The position numbers and the translations under genes were made by a program. A stretch of DNA of 64,000 nucleotides from Methylobacterium sp. Leaf117 (lineage in GTDB: Bacteria > Pseudomonadota > Alphaproteobacteria > Rhizobiales > Beijerinckiaceae): positions 65,096 to 129,095 of the forward strand of contig NZ_LMNL01000012.1 of assembly GCF_001422985.1 (NCBI RefSeq), written 5' to 3'. Positions 37,133 to 46,603 of this stretch are shown piece by piece; the first letter of the stretch is position 1; each line of letters starts with the position of its first letter. Under the pieces are notes generated by a model. The model searched no databases, was not told the DNA's origin, and saw only the letters and a list, made by a program, of their open reading frames with translations.

Positions 37133-38137
37133 GTGATCTTCATCCACCAGCCGGTCGCCGGCGCCGGGCAGACCCTGCTCGAGCGCCGTTCCCTCGAATT
37201 GCAGGAGCCGATTCCCGACGACACCGTCTGGCTCGACATGGTGCGGCCGAGCCGCGAGGAAGACCTGAAGGTCGAGGTCTTCATGGGCATCTCGGTGCCG
37301 ACCCGCGAGGAGATGAAGGACATCGAGCCCTCCGAACTCCTCTACGTCGAGGACGGGGCGCGCTACATGACCGGCCGGGTGCTGAGCAAGGTCAGTGAAT
37401 CCGAGGAGCCGGGCCTGGCCGGCATCACCTTCATCCTGCGCGGCAACCGCCTCGTCACGGTGCGCTACGAGGAGCCGCAGGCCTTCCGGATGTACACCCA
37501 GCGGGCCGGCCGCTCCACCGGCAACGGCCCCTCCGCCGTGCCCTCGGGCGAGACCATCCTGGCCGGACTGATCGAGACGGTGATCGACCGGGCGGCGGAC
37601 GTGCTCCAGCTCCAGGGCGAGCGCATCGACCGGCTTTCCGGCAAGATCTTCGAGGAGAAGGAGGACCCGAGCGCCCGCAACACCGCACTCCAGGACACGC
37701 TGCGCGCGCTCGGCCGCCACGGCGACCTGATCTCCAAGCAGCGCGAGAGCCTCGTCTCGATGGAGCGCATCCTGCTCTCCTTGTCGGCGACCTACCGCAC
37801 CGCCAAGGCGCCGCGCGAATTGCGCGAGGATGTGCGCTCGACCCTGCGCGACCTGCAGTCGCTGGAGGAGCACGCCACCTTCCTGTCCTCGAAGATCCAG
37901 TTCCTCCTCGACGCCACCCTGGGCCTCGTGAACCTGGAACAGAACAACATCATCAAGCTGTTCTCGGTGATGGCGGTGGTGTTCATGCCGCCGACCCTCA
38001 TCGCGTCGATCTACGGCATGAACTTCAAGATGATGCCCGAACTCGACTGGGGGTTCGGCTACCCGATGGCGGTGGTCATGATGGTTGTGGCGGCGGTGCT
38101 GCCGTACGTGTTCTTCCGCTGGAAGAAATGGCTCTAG
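37133..38137 (+). CDS. corA: CorA-type magnesium/divalent cation transporter
   Basis: A 334-residue CorA channel. It has the cytoplasmic alpha/beta funnel, the long stalk helix (about 150-270) and two C-terminal membrane helices. The signature after the first of these is YGMNF (GMN motif), followed by PELDWGFGYPMAVVMM and a basic end KKWL. The first 100 residues match CorA. The start is a GTG at 37133 since no ATG lies in frame nearby, and the gene is close to the SDR operon, though a functional link is not apparent. Confidence 0.93.
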   Translation: MIFIHQPVAGAGQTLLERRSLELQEPIPDDTVWLDMVRPSREEDLKVEVFMGISVPTREEMKDIEPSELLYVEDGARYMTGRVLSKVSESEEPGLAGITFILRGNRLVTVRYEEPQAFRMYTQRAGRSTGNGPSAVPSGETILAGLIETVIDRAADVLQLQGERIDRLSGKIFEEKEDPSARNTALQDTLRALGRHGDLISKQRESLVSMERILLSLSATYRTAKAPRELREDVRSTLRDLQSLEEHATFLSSKIQFLLDATLGLVNLEQNNIIKLFSVMAVVFMPPTLIASIYGMNFKMMPELDWGFGYPMAVVMMVVAAVLPYVFFRWKKWL

Positions 38138-38230
38138 CGAGTATTCGATGCATCCCGTTAAGAATGCTGAGGCAGTCTCGCATCATTCGGCGTGACCCAC
38201 GGACGGAGTTGCGCCACTGGGGCGACGTCC

Positions 38231-39919
38231 ATGACCTTGAAGACCACAACCATCCGAACCCGGTTGGTTGCCAGCTTTACGATCGTCACGCTGTTCATCT
38301 TAACAATTGGCTGGATCGGCCTGTCCGGGGTCGACCGGATGAACAAACTGCTGACGGCGGTCCACACCAACTGGCTGCCGAGCGTGCAGATGAGCGGCCG
38401 GATCGACACCGCGCTGGCCCGCTACACCACCAGCCTGTTGCGGGCGACGCAGACCTCGGATGGCGGCGACCTCGCCAAGATCGAGGGCGACATGGCCAAG
38501 CGGCGTGAGCAGGTCGCCACCCTGTCCAGGTCGCTTGAGCCGCTGATCAGCTCGGAAGCGGAGCGCACCCACGTCGAGGCCTTCCGGCGCGAGGTCGCGA
38601 GCTTCTTCACCGCCGCCGACCGGATTCTCGCCGTCGCCCGCTCCGGCGGCCAGGGCGACGCCTATCGGCTCTACCTGTCGGACGGGGTCGAGCCGCGCCG
38701 GCGCGCCTCGACGGCCCTGGAGAAGGTCATCGAACTCAACGATGTCGGCGCGGCGCGGGCCGAGGCGGATGGCCGGGCCGTCACGGCGCAGACCGAGGCG
38801 GTCGCACTCGGCGCCCTGGCGCTGGCGGTGGCGCTGGCGATCCTGCTCGCCGTGCTGATCATCCGCAGCATCGCGCGCGGCATCGACTCTGTGGTTCGGC
38901 CCATGACCGGTCTGACCGCGGGCGACCTCACCGTATCCATCCCGCACCAGGGCACCGGGACCGAGATCGGCCGCATCGCCGACGCGGTCCAGGTCTTCAA
39001 GGACAGCCTGATCCGGATGAAGCGCCTGGAAGAGGAGACGGCCCTGGCCCGCGCCGGTGCCGAGGCCCAGCGCCGGCAGGCGATGCACGAGATGGCCGAC
39101 GGGTTCGAACGCGCGGTCGGCGGCATCGTCGGCTCGGTCGGCCACGCGGCCGGGGAATTACAGGCGACCGCCCAGGCCATGAGCGGCACCGCCACCCAGA
39201 CCGCGAGCCAGTCCGTCTCGGTGGCGGCGGCGGCCGAAGAAGCCGCCTCCCATGTCGAGACGGTGGCGGCCGCCGCCGAGGAACTCGGCTCGTCGGTCCA
39301 GGAGATCGGGCGCCAGGTCCAGGGCTCGGCCGAACTCGCCGGCGCGGCCGTGCGCGAGGCGAGCACCACCGCCGGACTGGTGCAGGAACTCAGCGGCGCC
39401 ACCGCCCGCATCGGCGACGTGGTCAAGCTGATCTCCGACATCGCCGGGCAGACCAACCTGCTGGCCCTGAACGCCACCATCGAGGCGGCCCGCGCCGGAG
39501 AGGCCGGCCGAGGATTCGCCGTGGTGGCGACCGAGGTCAAGGAACTGGCCGGGCAGACGGCACGGGCCACCGACGAGATCGGCACCCAGATCGCCCGCAT
39601 CCAGGGCGCGACGGCGGAGAGCGTGCGCGCCATCGCGGCGATCCGGGACCGGATCGACGAGATCAGCACTGTCGCCACTACCATCGCGGCCGCGGTCGAG
39701 GAGCAGGGCGCGGCCACCCAGGAGATCGTGCGCAACGTCGCCGAGGCGGCAACCGGCACGGGCGAGGTCACGGCCAACATCGCGGGCGTGGCGGGTGCGG
39801 CCGAGGAGACCGGCGCGGCGGCGAGTCAGGTCCTGGCTTCGGCCTCGGCGCTGTCGCGCCAGTCGGAGCATCTCGGCCAGGAGGTCAGCCGCTTTCTCGC
39901 GAGCGTACGCGCCGCCTGA
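38231..39919 (+). CDS. Methyl-accepting chemotaxis protein, 4HB type
   Basis: A 562-residue chemoreceptor: membrane helix at about 12-32, periplasmic four-helix bundle ([20 protein letters not shown] is a typical start), second membrane helix at about 195-215, HAMP, and signalling domain with [20 protein letters not shown]. The ligand is unknown. The start [10 protein letters not shown] at 38231 is chosen over the earlier in-frame ATG at 38192 because the cytoplasmic tail before the first helix is then of normal length. It lies 93 bases after corA and may be independent. Confidence 0.92.
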   Translation: MTLKTTTIRTRLVASFTIVTLFILTIGWIGLSGVDRMNKLLTAVHTNWLPSVQMSGRIDTALARYTTSLLRATQTSDGGDLAKIEGDMAKRREQVATLSRSLEPLISSEAERTHVEAFRREVASFFTAADRILAVARSGGQGDAYRLYLSDGVEPRRRASTALEKVIELNDVGAARAEADGRAVTAQTEAVALGALALAVALAILLAVLIIRSIARGIDSVVRPMTGLTAGDLTVSIPHQGTGTEIGRIADAVQVFKDSLIRMKRLEEETALARAGAEAQRRQAMHEMADGFERAVGGIVGSVGHAAGELQATAQAMSGTATQTASQSVSVAAAAEEAASHVETVAAAAEELGSSVQEIGRQVQGSAELAGAAVREASTTAGLVQELSGATARIGDVVKLISDIAGQTNLLALNATIEAARAGEAGRGFAVVATEVKELAGQTARATDEIGTQIARIQGATAESVRAIAAIRDRIDEISTVATTIAAAVEEQGAATQEIVRNVAEAATGTGEVTANIAGVAGAAEETGAAASQVLASASALSRQSEHLGQEVSRFLASVRAA

Positions 39920-39990
39920 ATCCGGCCGGGACCCGGGGACAGCCGGTCCCGGCCCTTGCCCATCGGCGCCGGATTGGGGATCGTCCGCCG

Positions 39991-40755
39991 ATGTGTGGAC
40001 GCTTCTTCATCGCCCAGGCCCCCGAGATCTTCCGGGCCTTCTACGGTTACCCGGAGGTGCCGAACTTCCCGCCCCGCTACAACGTGGCGCCGACCCAGCC
40101 CGTGCCGGTGGTTCTGTCGGAAGCCGGGCGCCGACAGTTCCGGCTGGTGCGCTGGGGCCTGTGGCCGAGTTGGGTCAAGGACCCGAAGGCCTTCCCCCTC
40201 GTCATCAACGCGCGGGTCGAGACCTTGGGCGAGAAGCCGACCTTCCGGGGCGCTCTGCGCCACCGCCGCTGCGTGTTTCTGGCCGACGGATTCTACGAGT
40301 GGCGCCGCGAGGGCACCGGCAAGTCCGCGACCAAGACGCCTTTCATGATCCGCCGGGCCGACAATGCGCCGATGGCGCTCGCGGGCGTGTGGGAGAACTG
40401 GCTCTGCGCCGACGGGTCCGAGGTCGATACCGCCGCCATCGTCACCACGGGTGCCAACGGCACGATGGCGGCGGTGCACGATCGGATGCCCGCGATCCTG
40501 GCGCCGGAGCAGGTCGAACACTGGCTCGACAGCCGCGGCGTCGAACCGGATGCGGCCGTGCGCCTGTGCCGGCCCTGCCCGGACGACTGGCTGACCCTCG
40601 ACCCGGTCAGCCCCCGCGTCAACAACGCCCGGATCGACGAACCGGACCTGATCGTGCCGCTCGCCTCACCCCATCCCGGCAATCCCGAGCGCGGGCGGCC
40701 GCCGGCCGAGCAGCCGCGCTCCAGCGACGAGGATGCGCAGGGCGCGCTGTTCTGA
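39991..40755 (+). CDS. SRAP-domain protein (HMCES/YedK), abasic-site shield
   Basis: Protects abasic sites in single-stranded DNA by forming a covalent link through the N-terminal Cys2. The 254-residue product begins MCGRF, then RYNVAPTQPVPVV, RWGLWPSWVK, INARVET, FYEWRR with the conserved Glu and AAVHDRMPAIL with the conserved His. All catalytic positions are present. The C-terminal 35 residues are a variable, disordered tail. It has no visible SOS box. The neighbouring upstream chemoreceptor is not functionally related. Confidence 0.95.
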   Translation: MCGRFFIAQAPEIFRAFYGYPEVPNFPPRYNVAPTQPVPVVLSEAGRRQFRLVRWGLWPSWVKDPKAFPLVINARVETLGEKPTFRGALRHRRCVFLADGFYEWRREGTGKSATKTPFMIRRADNAPMALAGVWENWLCADGSEVDTAAIVTTGANGTMAAVHDRMPAILAPEQVEHWLDSRGVEPDAAVRLCRPCPDDWLTLDPVSPRVNNARIDEPDLIVPLASPHPGNPERGRPPAEQPRSSDEDAQGALF

Positions 40756-40874
40756 ATCGGATGCGCGGCCCATCGCCCGCCGGGGCGGCCGGGTGGGGCC
40801 AGCCATTGCGTCCGGGCCGCAAAGGCCGCATCGCTCATCGGATTCGCGGAATCAGCGGAACAGGTGGGGACAGC

Positions 40875-41078
40875 ATGACGCCGGACGAGATCGAAACCCT
40901 GAACCGGGCCCGGGACAGCCTGGCCCGCCAGCGCGGTGCCCTCGCCAAGCGCATCGGCGCCAGCGACGTCGCGGCCCCCTCGGCCGCGGAGGACCTGACT
41001 CGCATCCTGCTGGCGATCGAAGCGGTGGACCGTGCGCTGGTCGATGCCGGCCGGCCCTACACGCCGCCCGAGCACTGA
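40875..41078 (+). CDS. Small helical protein, unknown
   Basis: A 67-residue, Ala/Arg/Glu-rich protein likely forming a helical hairpin (EIETLNRARDSLARQRGALA and AEDLTRILLAIEAVDRALVDA). GGTGGGGA is 5-12 bases before the ATG at 40875. I do not recognise a family. It precedes the PhnA-domain gene by 12 bases and may be cotranscribed. Confidence 0.6.
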   Translation: MTPDEIETLNRARDSLARQRGALAKRIGASDVAAPSAAEDLTRILLAIEAVDRALVDAGRPYTPPEH

Positions 41079-41089
41079 CGGCGCCGGAC

Positions 41090-41305
41090 ATGGACGACAC
41101 CAAGGACGCCAACGGCACCAAGCTGGCGGACGGCGATTCCGTCACGCTGATCAAGGACCTGAAGGTGAAGGGCACGTCCACCACCCTCAAGCGCGGCACC
41201 CTGATCAAGAACATCCGCCTGACGGACGATCCGGACGAGATCGAGTGCAACGCCGACAAGGTGAAGGGTCTGGTGCTGAAGACCCAGTTCCTGAAGAAGG
41301 CCTGA
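41090..41305 (+). CDS. PhnA/YjdM C-terminal domain protein
   Basis: A 71-residue protein equal to the C-terminal half of PhnA/YjdM: VKDANG-like DANGTKLADGD, then VTLIKDLKVKGTSTTLKRGT, IKNIRL and FLKKA. The N-terminal zinc ribbon of full-length YjdM is missing. Despite the old name, PhnA is not shown to act in phosphonate use and no phn genes are here. Function unknown. Confidence 0.85.
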   Translation: MDDTKDANGTKLADGDSVTLIKDLKVKGTSTTLKRGTLIKNIRLTDDPDEIECNADKVKGLVLKTQFLKKA

Positions 41306-41400
41306 CGGGCTTTCGCTCAGGTTGCGGTGGGCGGTCAGCTCGACGGGTCTCGGGCGAGCCCGGGACCCGCTGAGGCGAGCGACAGGTCGAACGCCGAAAA

Positions 41401-41655
41401 CTACTCGTCCGACGCGCTCGGCGCGCGGGCCGGGGAGCGGGTGAGGCTGCGGATGGACCGCAAGGGGCGGCCGGACTTTTCCGCGATGGCGCGGTCCTGC
41501 TCCTCGATGAGCTGGCGGGCCGGCTCATCGCCGTCGAGCCCGCCGAGGATTTCCATGGGAACGCGCCGGTTCGAGGCGCGGGACTCGTCGTCGTAGAGGA
41601 CGTCGAACAGGACGGAGCCTCGCTCCTGCGGTTTCGACTTGGTACGCTTGGCCAT
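41401..41655 (-). CDS. Hypothetical protein, conserved-looking
   Basis: An 84-residue, charged protein (SVLFDVLYDDESRASNRRVP, then EILGGLDGDEPARQLIEEQD). It has a basic N-terminus (AKRTKSKPQERG), so it may contact nucleic acid. The pattern of codon bias and the unbroken acidic/hydrophobic core suggest a real gene, although the ribosome site is weak. It points leftward between the PhnA gene and ade. Confidence 0.55.
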   Translation of the reverse strand: MAKRTKSKPQERGSVLFDVLYDDESRASNRRVPMEILGGLDGDEPARQLIEEQDRAIAEKSGRPLRSIRSLTRSPARAPSASDE

Positions 41656-42002
41656 GACGGGACGATGCTCGGACTGGAAGGCGGGTGGGGGAAAATGCCA
41701 ACGGCCACGGATGGGGGCGTGGCGGGTGCGCGTACATCCGGCGTCACCCTGGCCCTGCATCGTGGCCGTCTCCGATCGAGCGACGTGGGTCGCGACCGGC
41801 CTGGGCGGTAAATGGAGTCCGAATGCGCCTTTGGCAAGGCGAGCATGGGTGGAGCGATCGGCGTCGGTGCCGGGAACTGGGGCAATCGGCGACAGGGCTC
41901 CCGCTTCGTCAGGTCCGCCCCGGCCCTGCGCTGTCCTCTGCGGAACGGGTCTGGCACGATGCGTGCGCCGCTGGCGGCCAGGACCAGAATCCGGGGGACC
42001 GC
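41656..42002. other. Intergenic region upstream of adenine deaminase
   Basis: About 350 bases between divergent genes. Frames that run through it join the ade frame but show no conserved sequence. No riboswitch-like or EcfG-type element was seen. It should contain the ade promoter. Confidence 0.4.
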
Positions 42003-43811
42003 ATGACCGACCCACGCCCGCTGACGCGATTCTCCGTGGCTCCCTTGAGCGCGATGACCCGACATCTCGCCGCCGTGGCCTCCGGCCGGGCCGAGCCGGA
42101 TCTCGTGATCACCGGGGCGCGCCTGCTCTCGACCTATTCCGAGCGCATCCTGCCCGACCGCGAGGTCTGGATCGCCGGCGGCCGGATCGCGGCGGTGCGG
42201 CCGGCCGGAACCTACCGGGGCGCGGCAGCGCGCAGGGACGTGCGCGGCGGCCTTCTGGCGCCGGGGCTGGTCGACCCGCACCTGCACATCGAGAGCAGCA
42301 TGGTCACGGCCTGTGCCTATGCCGAGGCCGCGCTTCTCAACGGCACCACCACCATCGTGTGCGACAGCCACGAGATCGGCAACGTCCTGGACAAGGACGG
42401 CATCGCCTGGATGCTGGAGGATGCCCGCCAAGCCCCCCTCAACATCTACCTGACGGTGCCCAGTACCGTCCCGGCGACCTCGCCCGAGCTGGAGACCGCC
42501 GGCGGCGACCTCGACGCCGGCAAGATCGCGGCCCTGTTCGATGCCTGGCCGGAGGCGATCGGGCTCGGCGAGAAGATGGATTTCGTCGCCGTGTGCGAGG
42601 GCGACCCACGCGCTCACGCCATCCTTCAGGCCGCGCTGGAGCGGGGCCGCCCGGTCTCGGGCCACATCTACGGGCGCGCCTTCGTGGCGGCCTATGCGGC
42701 GAGCGGCGTCACCGACACGCATGAGGCCATCGACCGGGATATTGCCGACGATCTGCTCGAGGCCGGCCTATGGATCTACCTGCGTGGCGGCCCGCCGACC
42801 ACGCCCTGGCACAGCCTGCCCAAAGCCATCGGCACCATCCTGGATTACGGCGCCGCCGCCAAGCGCGTCTGCGTCTGCACCGACGACCGCGACGCGCAGG
42901 ACCTCCTGGCCTACGGCCTCGACTGGGTCGTGCGCGAAGCGGTGCGGATGGGCATCCCGAAAGTGCAGGCCTGGGCGATGGGCTCGCTGCACCCCGCCAC
43001 CCGCTACGGCCTCGACAGCGAGATCGGCGGCTTCGGCGGCGGCCGGCGGGCCGATCTCGTGCTCCTCGACGACGACCTCGTGCCGCAAGCGACCTGGTAC
43101 GGCGGTGAATGCGTGGTCGAGAACCGCACGATCACGCCGCGGCTCGATGCGGCCCTGTCGCGGCCCTACCGCTACCCCGCTCCGGCCTACGCGACCATGC
43201 ACCTGCCGGACCCGTTGCCGGCGCTGATCCCCGCGCTGCCCGGGGCGCCGTGTCGGATCAACGCGATCCGCACCACCCTGCCGGGCATCGAGCTGACCCA
43301 CGAGGTCGTGGACCTCGTGCCGGGCGCCGACTGGGGCGCGACCCTGGCGCAGAACGACCTCTGCTTCGTGAGCGTGATCGAGCGCCACGGCCGCGCCGGC
43401 ACGGTGGCACACGGCCTTCTGCGCGCCTTCGGCCTGAAGCGCGGCGCGGTCGCGAGCAGCGTCGGCCACGATTCGCACAATGCGATCGTCGCCGGCCTGA
43501 ACGAGGCCGACATGCGCGTCGCCCTCGACGCCCTCGGCGCCATCCAGGGCGGCGTCTGCGTGGTGGAGGACGGCCGCGTCGTGGCGCTGGTGCCGCTGCC
43601 GGTCGCAGGGCTGTTGTCGGACAAGCGCGTCACCGTCGTGGCCGAGGAGGTGCGGGTGCTCAAGGCGGCCTGGGAGCGGGCAGGCTGCACCATCCCCTAT
43701 ATGGGCTTCAACCTGATCCCGCTCTCGGTCATCCCGGAGATCCGCATCACCGACAAGGGTCTCGTTCTGGTTCCGGCCATGCGGATCGTGCCGCTGTTCG
43801 AGGCCGCCTGA
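42003..43811 (+). CDS. ade: Adenine deaminase
   Basis: Deaminates adenine to hypoxanthine in purine salvage. The 602-residue amidohydrolase has the metal site [10 protein letters not shown] (HxH), a [10 protein letters not shown] segment carrying another ligand, VSGHIYG with His, and [10 protein letters not shown]. The C-terminal adenine-deaminase domain is complete ([30 protein letters not shown]). GGGGGACC precedes the ATG at 42003, giving a start that fits the family; the longer upstream frame is rejected. No xanthine or uric-acid genes are nearby. Confidence 0.95.
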   Translation: MTDPRPLTRFSVAPLSAMTRHLAAVASGRAEPDLVITGARLLSTYSERILPDREVWIAGGRIAAVRPAGTYRGAAARRDVRGGLLAPGLVDPHLHIESSMVTACAYAEAALLNGTTTIVCDSHEIGNVLDKDGIAWMLEDARQAPLNIYLTVPSTVPATSPELETAGGDLDAGKIAALFDAWPEAIGLGEKMDFVAVCEGDPRAHAILQAALERGRPVSGHIYGRAFVAAYAASGVTDTHEAIDRDIADDLLEAGLWIYLRGGPPTTPWHSLPKAIGTILDYGAAAKRVCVCTDDRDAQDLLAYGLDWVVREAVRMGIPKVQAWAMGSLHPATRYGLDSEIGGFGGGRRADLVLLDDDLVPQATWYGGECVVENRTITPRLDAALSRPYRYPAPAYATMHLPDPLPALIPALPGAPCRINAIRTTLPGIELTHEVVDLVPGADWGATLAQNDLCFVSVIERHGRAGTVAHGLLRAFGLKRGAVASSVGHDSHNAIVAGLNEADMRVALDALGAIQGGVCVVEDGRVVALVPLPVAGLLSDKRVTVVAEEVRVLKAAWERAGCTIPYMGFNLIPLSVIPEIRITDKGLVLVPAMRIVPLFEAA

Positions 43812-43890
43812 GGCGAATTTCACCGGCGAGTCCCTTGCCGGCCGGCCGTTCCGTCGGCGCGGGATCGCCGCGCGGGTGGGGGTCGCTGGC

Positions 43891-43950
43891 GCGAGATTGC
43901 ATCGGGCAAGATTGCACCGGGCGAGATTGCATCGGGCGAGATTGCATCGG
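43891..43950. repeat. Four tandem 15-bp repeats downstream of ade
   Basis: The unit GCGAGATTGCATCGG is present four times in direct contact (43891-43905, 43906-43920 with two changes, 43921-43935, 43936-43950). It is a short minisatellite in an intergenic region with no known role. Confidence 0.92.
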
Positions 43951-44020
43951 GACGGAACTCCCGCGCGCGTTGTCCGTTGTCAGGCAGGTCTCAACAGCCT
44001 CTCGTTCCTCCCAAGCTTTC

Positions 44021-44058
44021 ACAGCCTGCCTGCCGGAACCGGCGCGCGGGCTGTTTTC
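44021..44058 (+). terminator. Intrinsic terminator downstream of ade
   Basis: ACAGCCTGC (44021-44029) pairs with GCGGGCTGT (44046-44054, one G-U pair), an inner CCGG/CCGG stem extends it, and TTTTCTT follows. It is 210 bases after the ade stop and 90 bases before the next gene. Confidence 0.75.
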
Positions 44059-44146
44059 TTGTCATGGGACCGTCCCGAACTTCGATGATAAGGTCGGAGA
44101 CCGGAGCGGCTGAACACGGTCCCGGATTGTCGACGGAGTTGCCCCG

Positions 44147-44332
44147 ATGCGTAGCCTGCTCACCCTCATCATCGTCGGCGCGATCGCGTTCGTGCTCGTC
44201 GGCATGTACGTGGCGCCCGGCCAGCCTGAATTGCGGACCTGGTACCTGCGCAACGCCTGCGAATACCTCGACAAGGTCTCGCCTCAGATCTGCGCACCGA
44301 TGCGCAAGGCCGAGGTCGGGGTGCCGACCTGA
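44147..44332 (+). CDS. Small exported or membrane-anchored protein
   Basis: A 61-residue protein with an N-terminal membrane segment (LLTLIIVGAIAFVLVGMYVA), then a short extracytoplasmic part with two cysteines (RNACEYLDKVSPQICAPM) that could form a disulfide. GGAG lies 8 bases before the ATG. I do not recognise the family. Its stop overlaps the apparent CTG start of the next frame. Confidence 0.65.
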   Translation: MRSLLTLIIVGAIAFVLVGMYVAPGQPELRTWYLRNACEYLDKVSPQICAPMRKAEVGVPT

Positions 44333-44610
44333 ACGCCGTCGACTGGGTCTTTCGCGATCGGCGCACCGGCGCGATCACCATTGCGCAGCGGCCGAACGCG
44401 CCGCTGCTGATCTTCGCGGCCTGCGCGCTCATCGACGGGATCGTTGCGCCGGAGGGCTCGTGGGGCATCGCCCTGCGCGCCGCCGGCGCCCTCGCCCTGG
44501 CCTATTGGGCACTCGACGAACTCCTGCGCGGCGTGAATCCCTGGCGCCGCGGCCTCGGTGCCGCGACCCTCGGGTTTCTGGCTTGGCGGATCGGGCAGCA
44601 GGTCTGGTGA
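44329..44610 (+). CDS. Small two-helix membrane protein, apparent CTG start
   Basis: A 93-residue protein reading from CTG at 44329. It has NAVDWVFRDRRTGAITIAQ near the start, then two hydrophobic stretches (LLIFAACALIDGIV and LRAAGALALAYWAL) and an LRGVNPWRR linker before a last hydrophobic segment. The FRDRRTG.ITIAQ.PN pattern is one I associate with small membrane proteins of unknown function in actinobacteria and alphaproteobacteria. No ATG, GTG or TTG exists in frame upstream before a stop that could serve; CTG overlaps the previous stop codon as CTGA. Confidence 0.55.
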   Translation: MNAVDWVFRDRRTGAITIAQRPNAPLLIFAACALIDGIVAPEGSWGIALRAAGALALAYWALDELLRGVNPWRRGLGAATLGFLAWRIGQQVW

Positions 44611-44652
44611 GCACCGGCTGTCGGCATCCTGCTTTCCGTCGCGGCAAGTGGG

Positions 44653-44690
44653 GAGCCTTCAAGACAGCGGTGAGCCTTCAAGACAGCGGG
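44653..44690. repeat. Two tandem 19-bp repeats
   Basis: GAGCCTTCAAGACAGCGGT (44653-44671) is repeated at 44672-44690 with one change at the last base. Intergenic, of unknown role, 40 bases after a stop codon. Confidence 0.88.
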
Positions 44691-44806
44691 GCTTGCATCA
44701 TCCGATGCCAGCCCCCTTCGCCCGGACGACACCGGGACGACGGCTTGCGGAACTGCCGCGCTCCCCTATCATCCTGGTGGCGCGACGCGCGTAGGGGAGG
44801 CGGGGC

Positions 44807-44959
44807 ATGACGTTCTTCATCGGGATCGCGGGACCTTGGTTCGTGATCGCCCTCCTTGAGATGATCGCGCTGCGACGGGACAGCGACCTGGCGGCGGAGG
44901 GTTTGGCCCCGGCCGGTGCGTCGTCGTTCAGCGTTGCCCGCAGCGCCTACCTCGCCTAA
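44807..44959 (+). CDS. Tiny membrane protein upstream of ctaA
   Basis: A 50-residue protein read directly from the sequence: a membrane segment FFIGIAGPWFVIALLEMIAL followed by a polar tail ending ARSAYLA. GGGGAGGCGGGG lies before the ATG at 44807, a strong ribosome site. It is 57 bases upstream of ctaA. I do not recognise a family, and its size leaves doubt. Confidence 0.45.
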   Translation: MTFFIGIAGPWFVIALLEMIALRRDSDLAAEGLAPAGASSFSVARSAYLA

Positions 44960-45016
44960 CTCGCTCGTTGACGGCGGCTCGCTCGGGCGGGCCGTCCAGC
45001 GAAGGCGAGGATCGAC

Positions 45017-46141
45017 GTGCGGATAGCAGGCGAACAGGCGACCGGCGCGGCCCCGCGCCTCCGGGGCGTTCGGATCTGGCTCTACCTGCTCGCGGCGCTC
45101 GTCGTGGCGATGGTGGCGGTCGGGGGTGCGACGCGCCTGACGGGGTCCGGCCTGTCGATCACCGAGTGGCGCCCGGTCACCGGTGCGATTCCGCCGCTCT
45201 CGGCCGAAGCCTGGGCCGCCGAGTTCGACAAGTACAAGGACACGCCGCAATACCGCATCCTGAATGCCGGGATGGGCCTGTCGGACTTCAAGGTCCTGTA
45301 CGCCTGGGAATGGGGCCACCGCCTGCTCGGGCGCATCGTCGGCCTCGCGTTCTTCCTGCCGCTGCTGTGGTTCTGGTGGCGCGGCGCCCTGACCCGCCGC
45401 CTCGGGCTCGGCCTTCTCGGGCTCGGCCTGCTCGGCGGCCTCCAGGGCGCGATCGGCTGGATCATGGTCGCGTCCGGGCTCCAACCCGGCATGACCGCCG
45501 TGGCGCCGATCAAGCTCGCCCTCCACCTGACCACCGCCAGCCTGATCCTGGCCGGCCTCGTCTGGCTCGCGGCCGGCCTGCGCACGTCCGATGCGCCGGT
45601 CGAGGCCGTCGCGCCGCGCCTGCGCCGGACCGCCTCCGTCCTGATGGGCTTCGTGCTGTTGCAGATCTTCCTCGGCGGTCTGGTGGCCGGCTCGAAGGCC
45701 GGGCTGGTCTACAACACCTGGCCGACCATGGACGGTCACCTCGTGCCGCCGGTCTCGGAGCTGTTCGCCGGAACGCCCTGGATCGAGAACTTCGTCGACA
45801 ACCTCGCCCTGGTGCAGTTCAACCACCGCCTGACCGCCTACCTGCTGCTGGCGGCCGCGCTCTTCCACGCCCTCGACGCCCGGCGCTCGCTGCGCGGCTC
45901 GGCCGTGGGGCGGCGGGCAACCGGAGTCGCCGGCCTCGTCCTGGCGCAGGCGACCCTCGGCATCGCGACCCTGCTGCTGGCGGTGCCGCTCTGGGCGGCC
46001 CTGTCGCATCAGGTATTCGCCATGGCGGTGCTGACCATGGCGACGGTTCATGCGCGGCGGATGCAGGCGGTGCCCGCCCCCGTGCGGCTTGAGGCGCCGA
46101 CGACGCCCTTCGGCTTCGAGGCCCTGGCGCCCCGGACCTGA
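45017..46141 (+). CDS. ctaA: Heme A synthase (CtaA)
   Basis: Oxidises heme O to heme A for aa3-type cytochrome oxidase. The 374-residue protein has eight membrane helices in two four-helix halves. Each half has the histidines used for heme: WEWGHRLLGRIVG in the first and FNHRLTAYLLL in the second, with ALHLTTASLI-type and LSHQVFAM segments. The typical VGGATRLTGSGLSITEW near the N-terminus is present. A GTG at 45017 is the start, with GGCGAGG upstream. The oxidase genes it serves are not in the window; the nearby cyo operon uses heme O. Confidence 0.95.
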   Translation: MRIAGEQATGAAPRLRGVRIWLYLLAALVVAMVAVGGATRLTGSGLSITEWRPVTGAIPPLSAEAWAAEFDKYKDTPQYRILNAGMGLSDFKVLYAWEWGHRLLGRIVGLAFFLPLLWFWWRGALTRRLGLGLLGLGLLGGLQGAIGWIMVASGLQPGMTAVAPIKLALHLTTASLILAGLVWLAAGLRTSDAPVEAVAPRLRRTASVLMGFVLLQIFLGGLVAGSKAGLVYNTWPTMDGHLVPPVSELFAGTPWIENFVDNLALVQFNHRLTAYLLLAAALFHALDARRSLRGSAVGRRATGVAGLVLAQATLGIATLLLAVPLWAALSHQVFAMAVLTMATVHARRMQAVPAPVRLEAPTTPFGFEALAPRT

Positions 46142-46301
46142 CCGGACGCGCGACACCTGCCATGTGCGGATCGAGACATCGCGACCGCAATGCAGCGAAC
46201 CAGGGTTCCGCTCGTACGTTCGACCCCCGTCCTGGCGTCGCGCTGGCTTCCGGCCAGAAGCGACGCCCGACGATTCTGAAACGCGAGAGGACAAACCCTG
46301 C

Positions 46302-46508
46302 ATGCGGGACGCCGAACCGTCACGTCCATCGTCGAACCCCTCATCGACCAGCGCGCCCGGCACCGGCGCGCAGCGCGATAGCCTCGCGCCGCCCGCGAAA
46401 CGCTCGCACAAGCCGCAGATCTGGCTCGCTGTGGGTCTGACCGGCCTGCTCGGCGTCGTCTGGGCGGTGGCGATCGCCAGCCGCTATCCGGGTGTTCTCC
46501 CCGGCTGA
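46302..46508 (+). CDS. Small single-pass membrane protein, unknown
   Basis: A 68-residue protein with a Pro/Ser-rich disordered N-terminal half and a C-terminal membrane segment (IWLAVGLTGLLGVVWAVAIA). GAGAGG lies about 12 bases before the ATG at 46302. I do not recognise it. It follows ctaA by 160 bases. Confidence 0.5.
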   Translation: MRDAEPSRPSSNPSSTSAPGTGAQRDSLAPPAKRSHKPQIWLAVGLTGLLGVVWAVAIASRYPGVLPG

Positions 46509-46603
46509 ACATTTTCCTGTTGATGGCCCGAACTCGGTAGTTGTCGCGTGGAACGCGGCAACAGGTTGAAGCGTAGCATCTGGTGAAAGACCGGAGGTCG
46601 GCG

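Noticed and set aside
41090..41305. Phosphonate-utilisation role for the PhnA-domain protein
   Set aside because: PhnA is not established in that pathway and no phn genes are present.
43891..43950. CRISPR array
   Set aside because: The repeats are 15 bp in direct contact without spacers and no cas gene is near.
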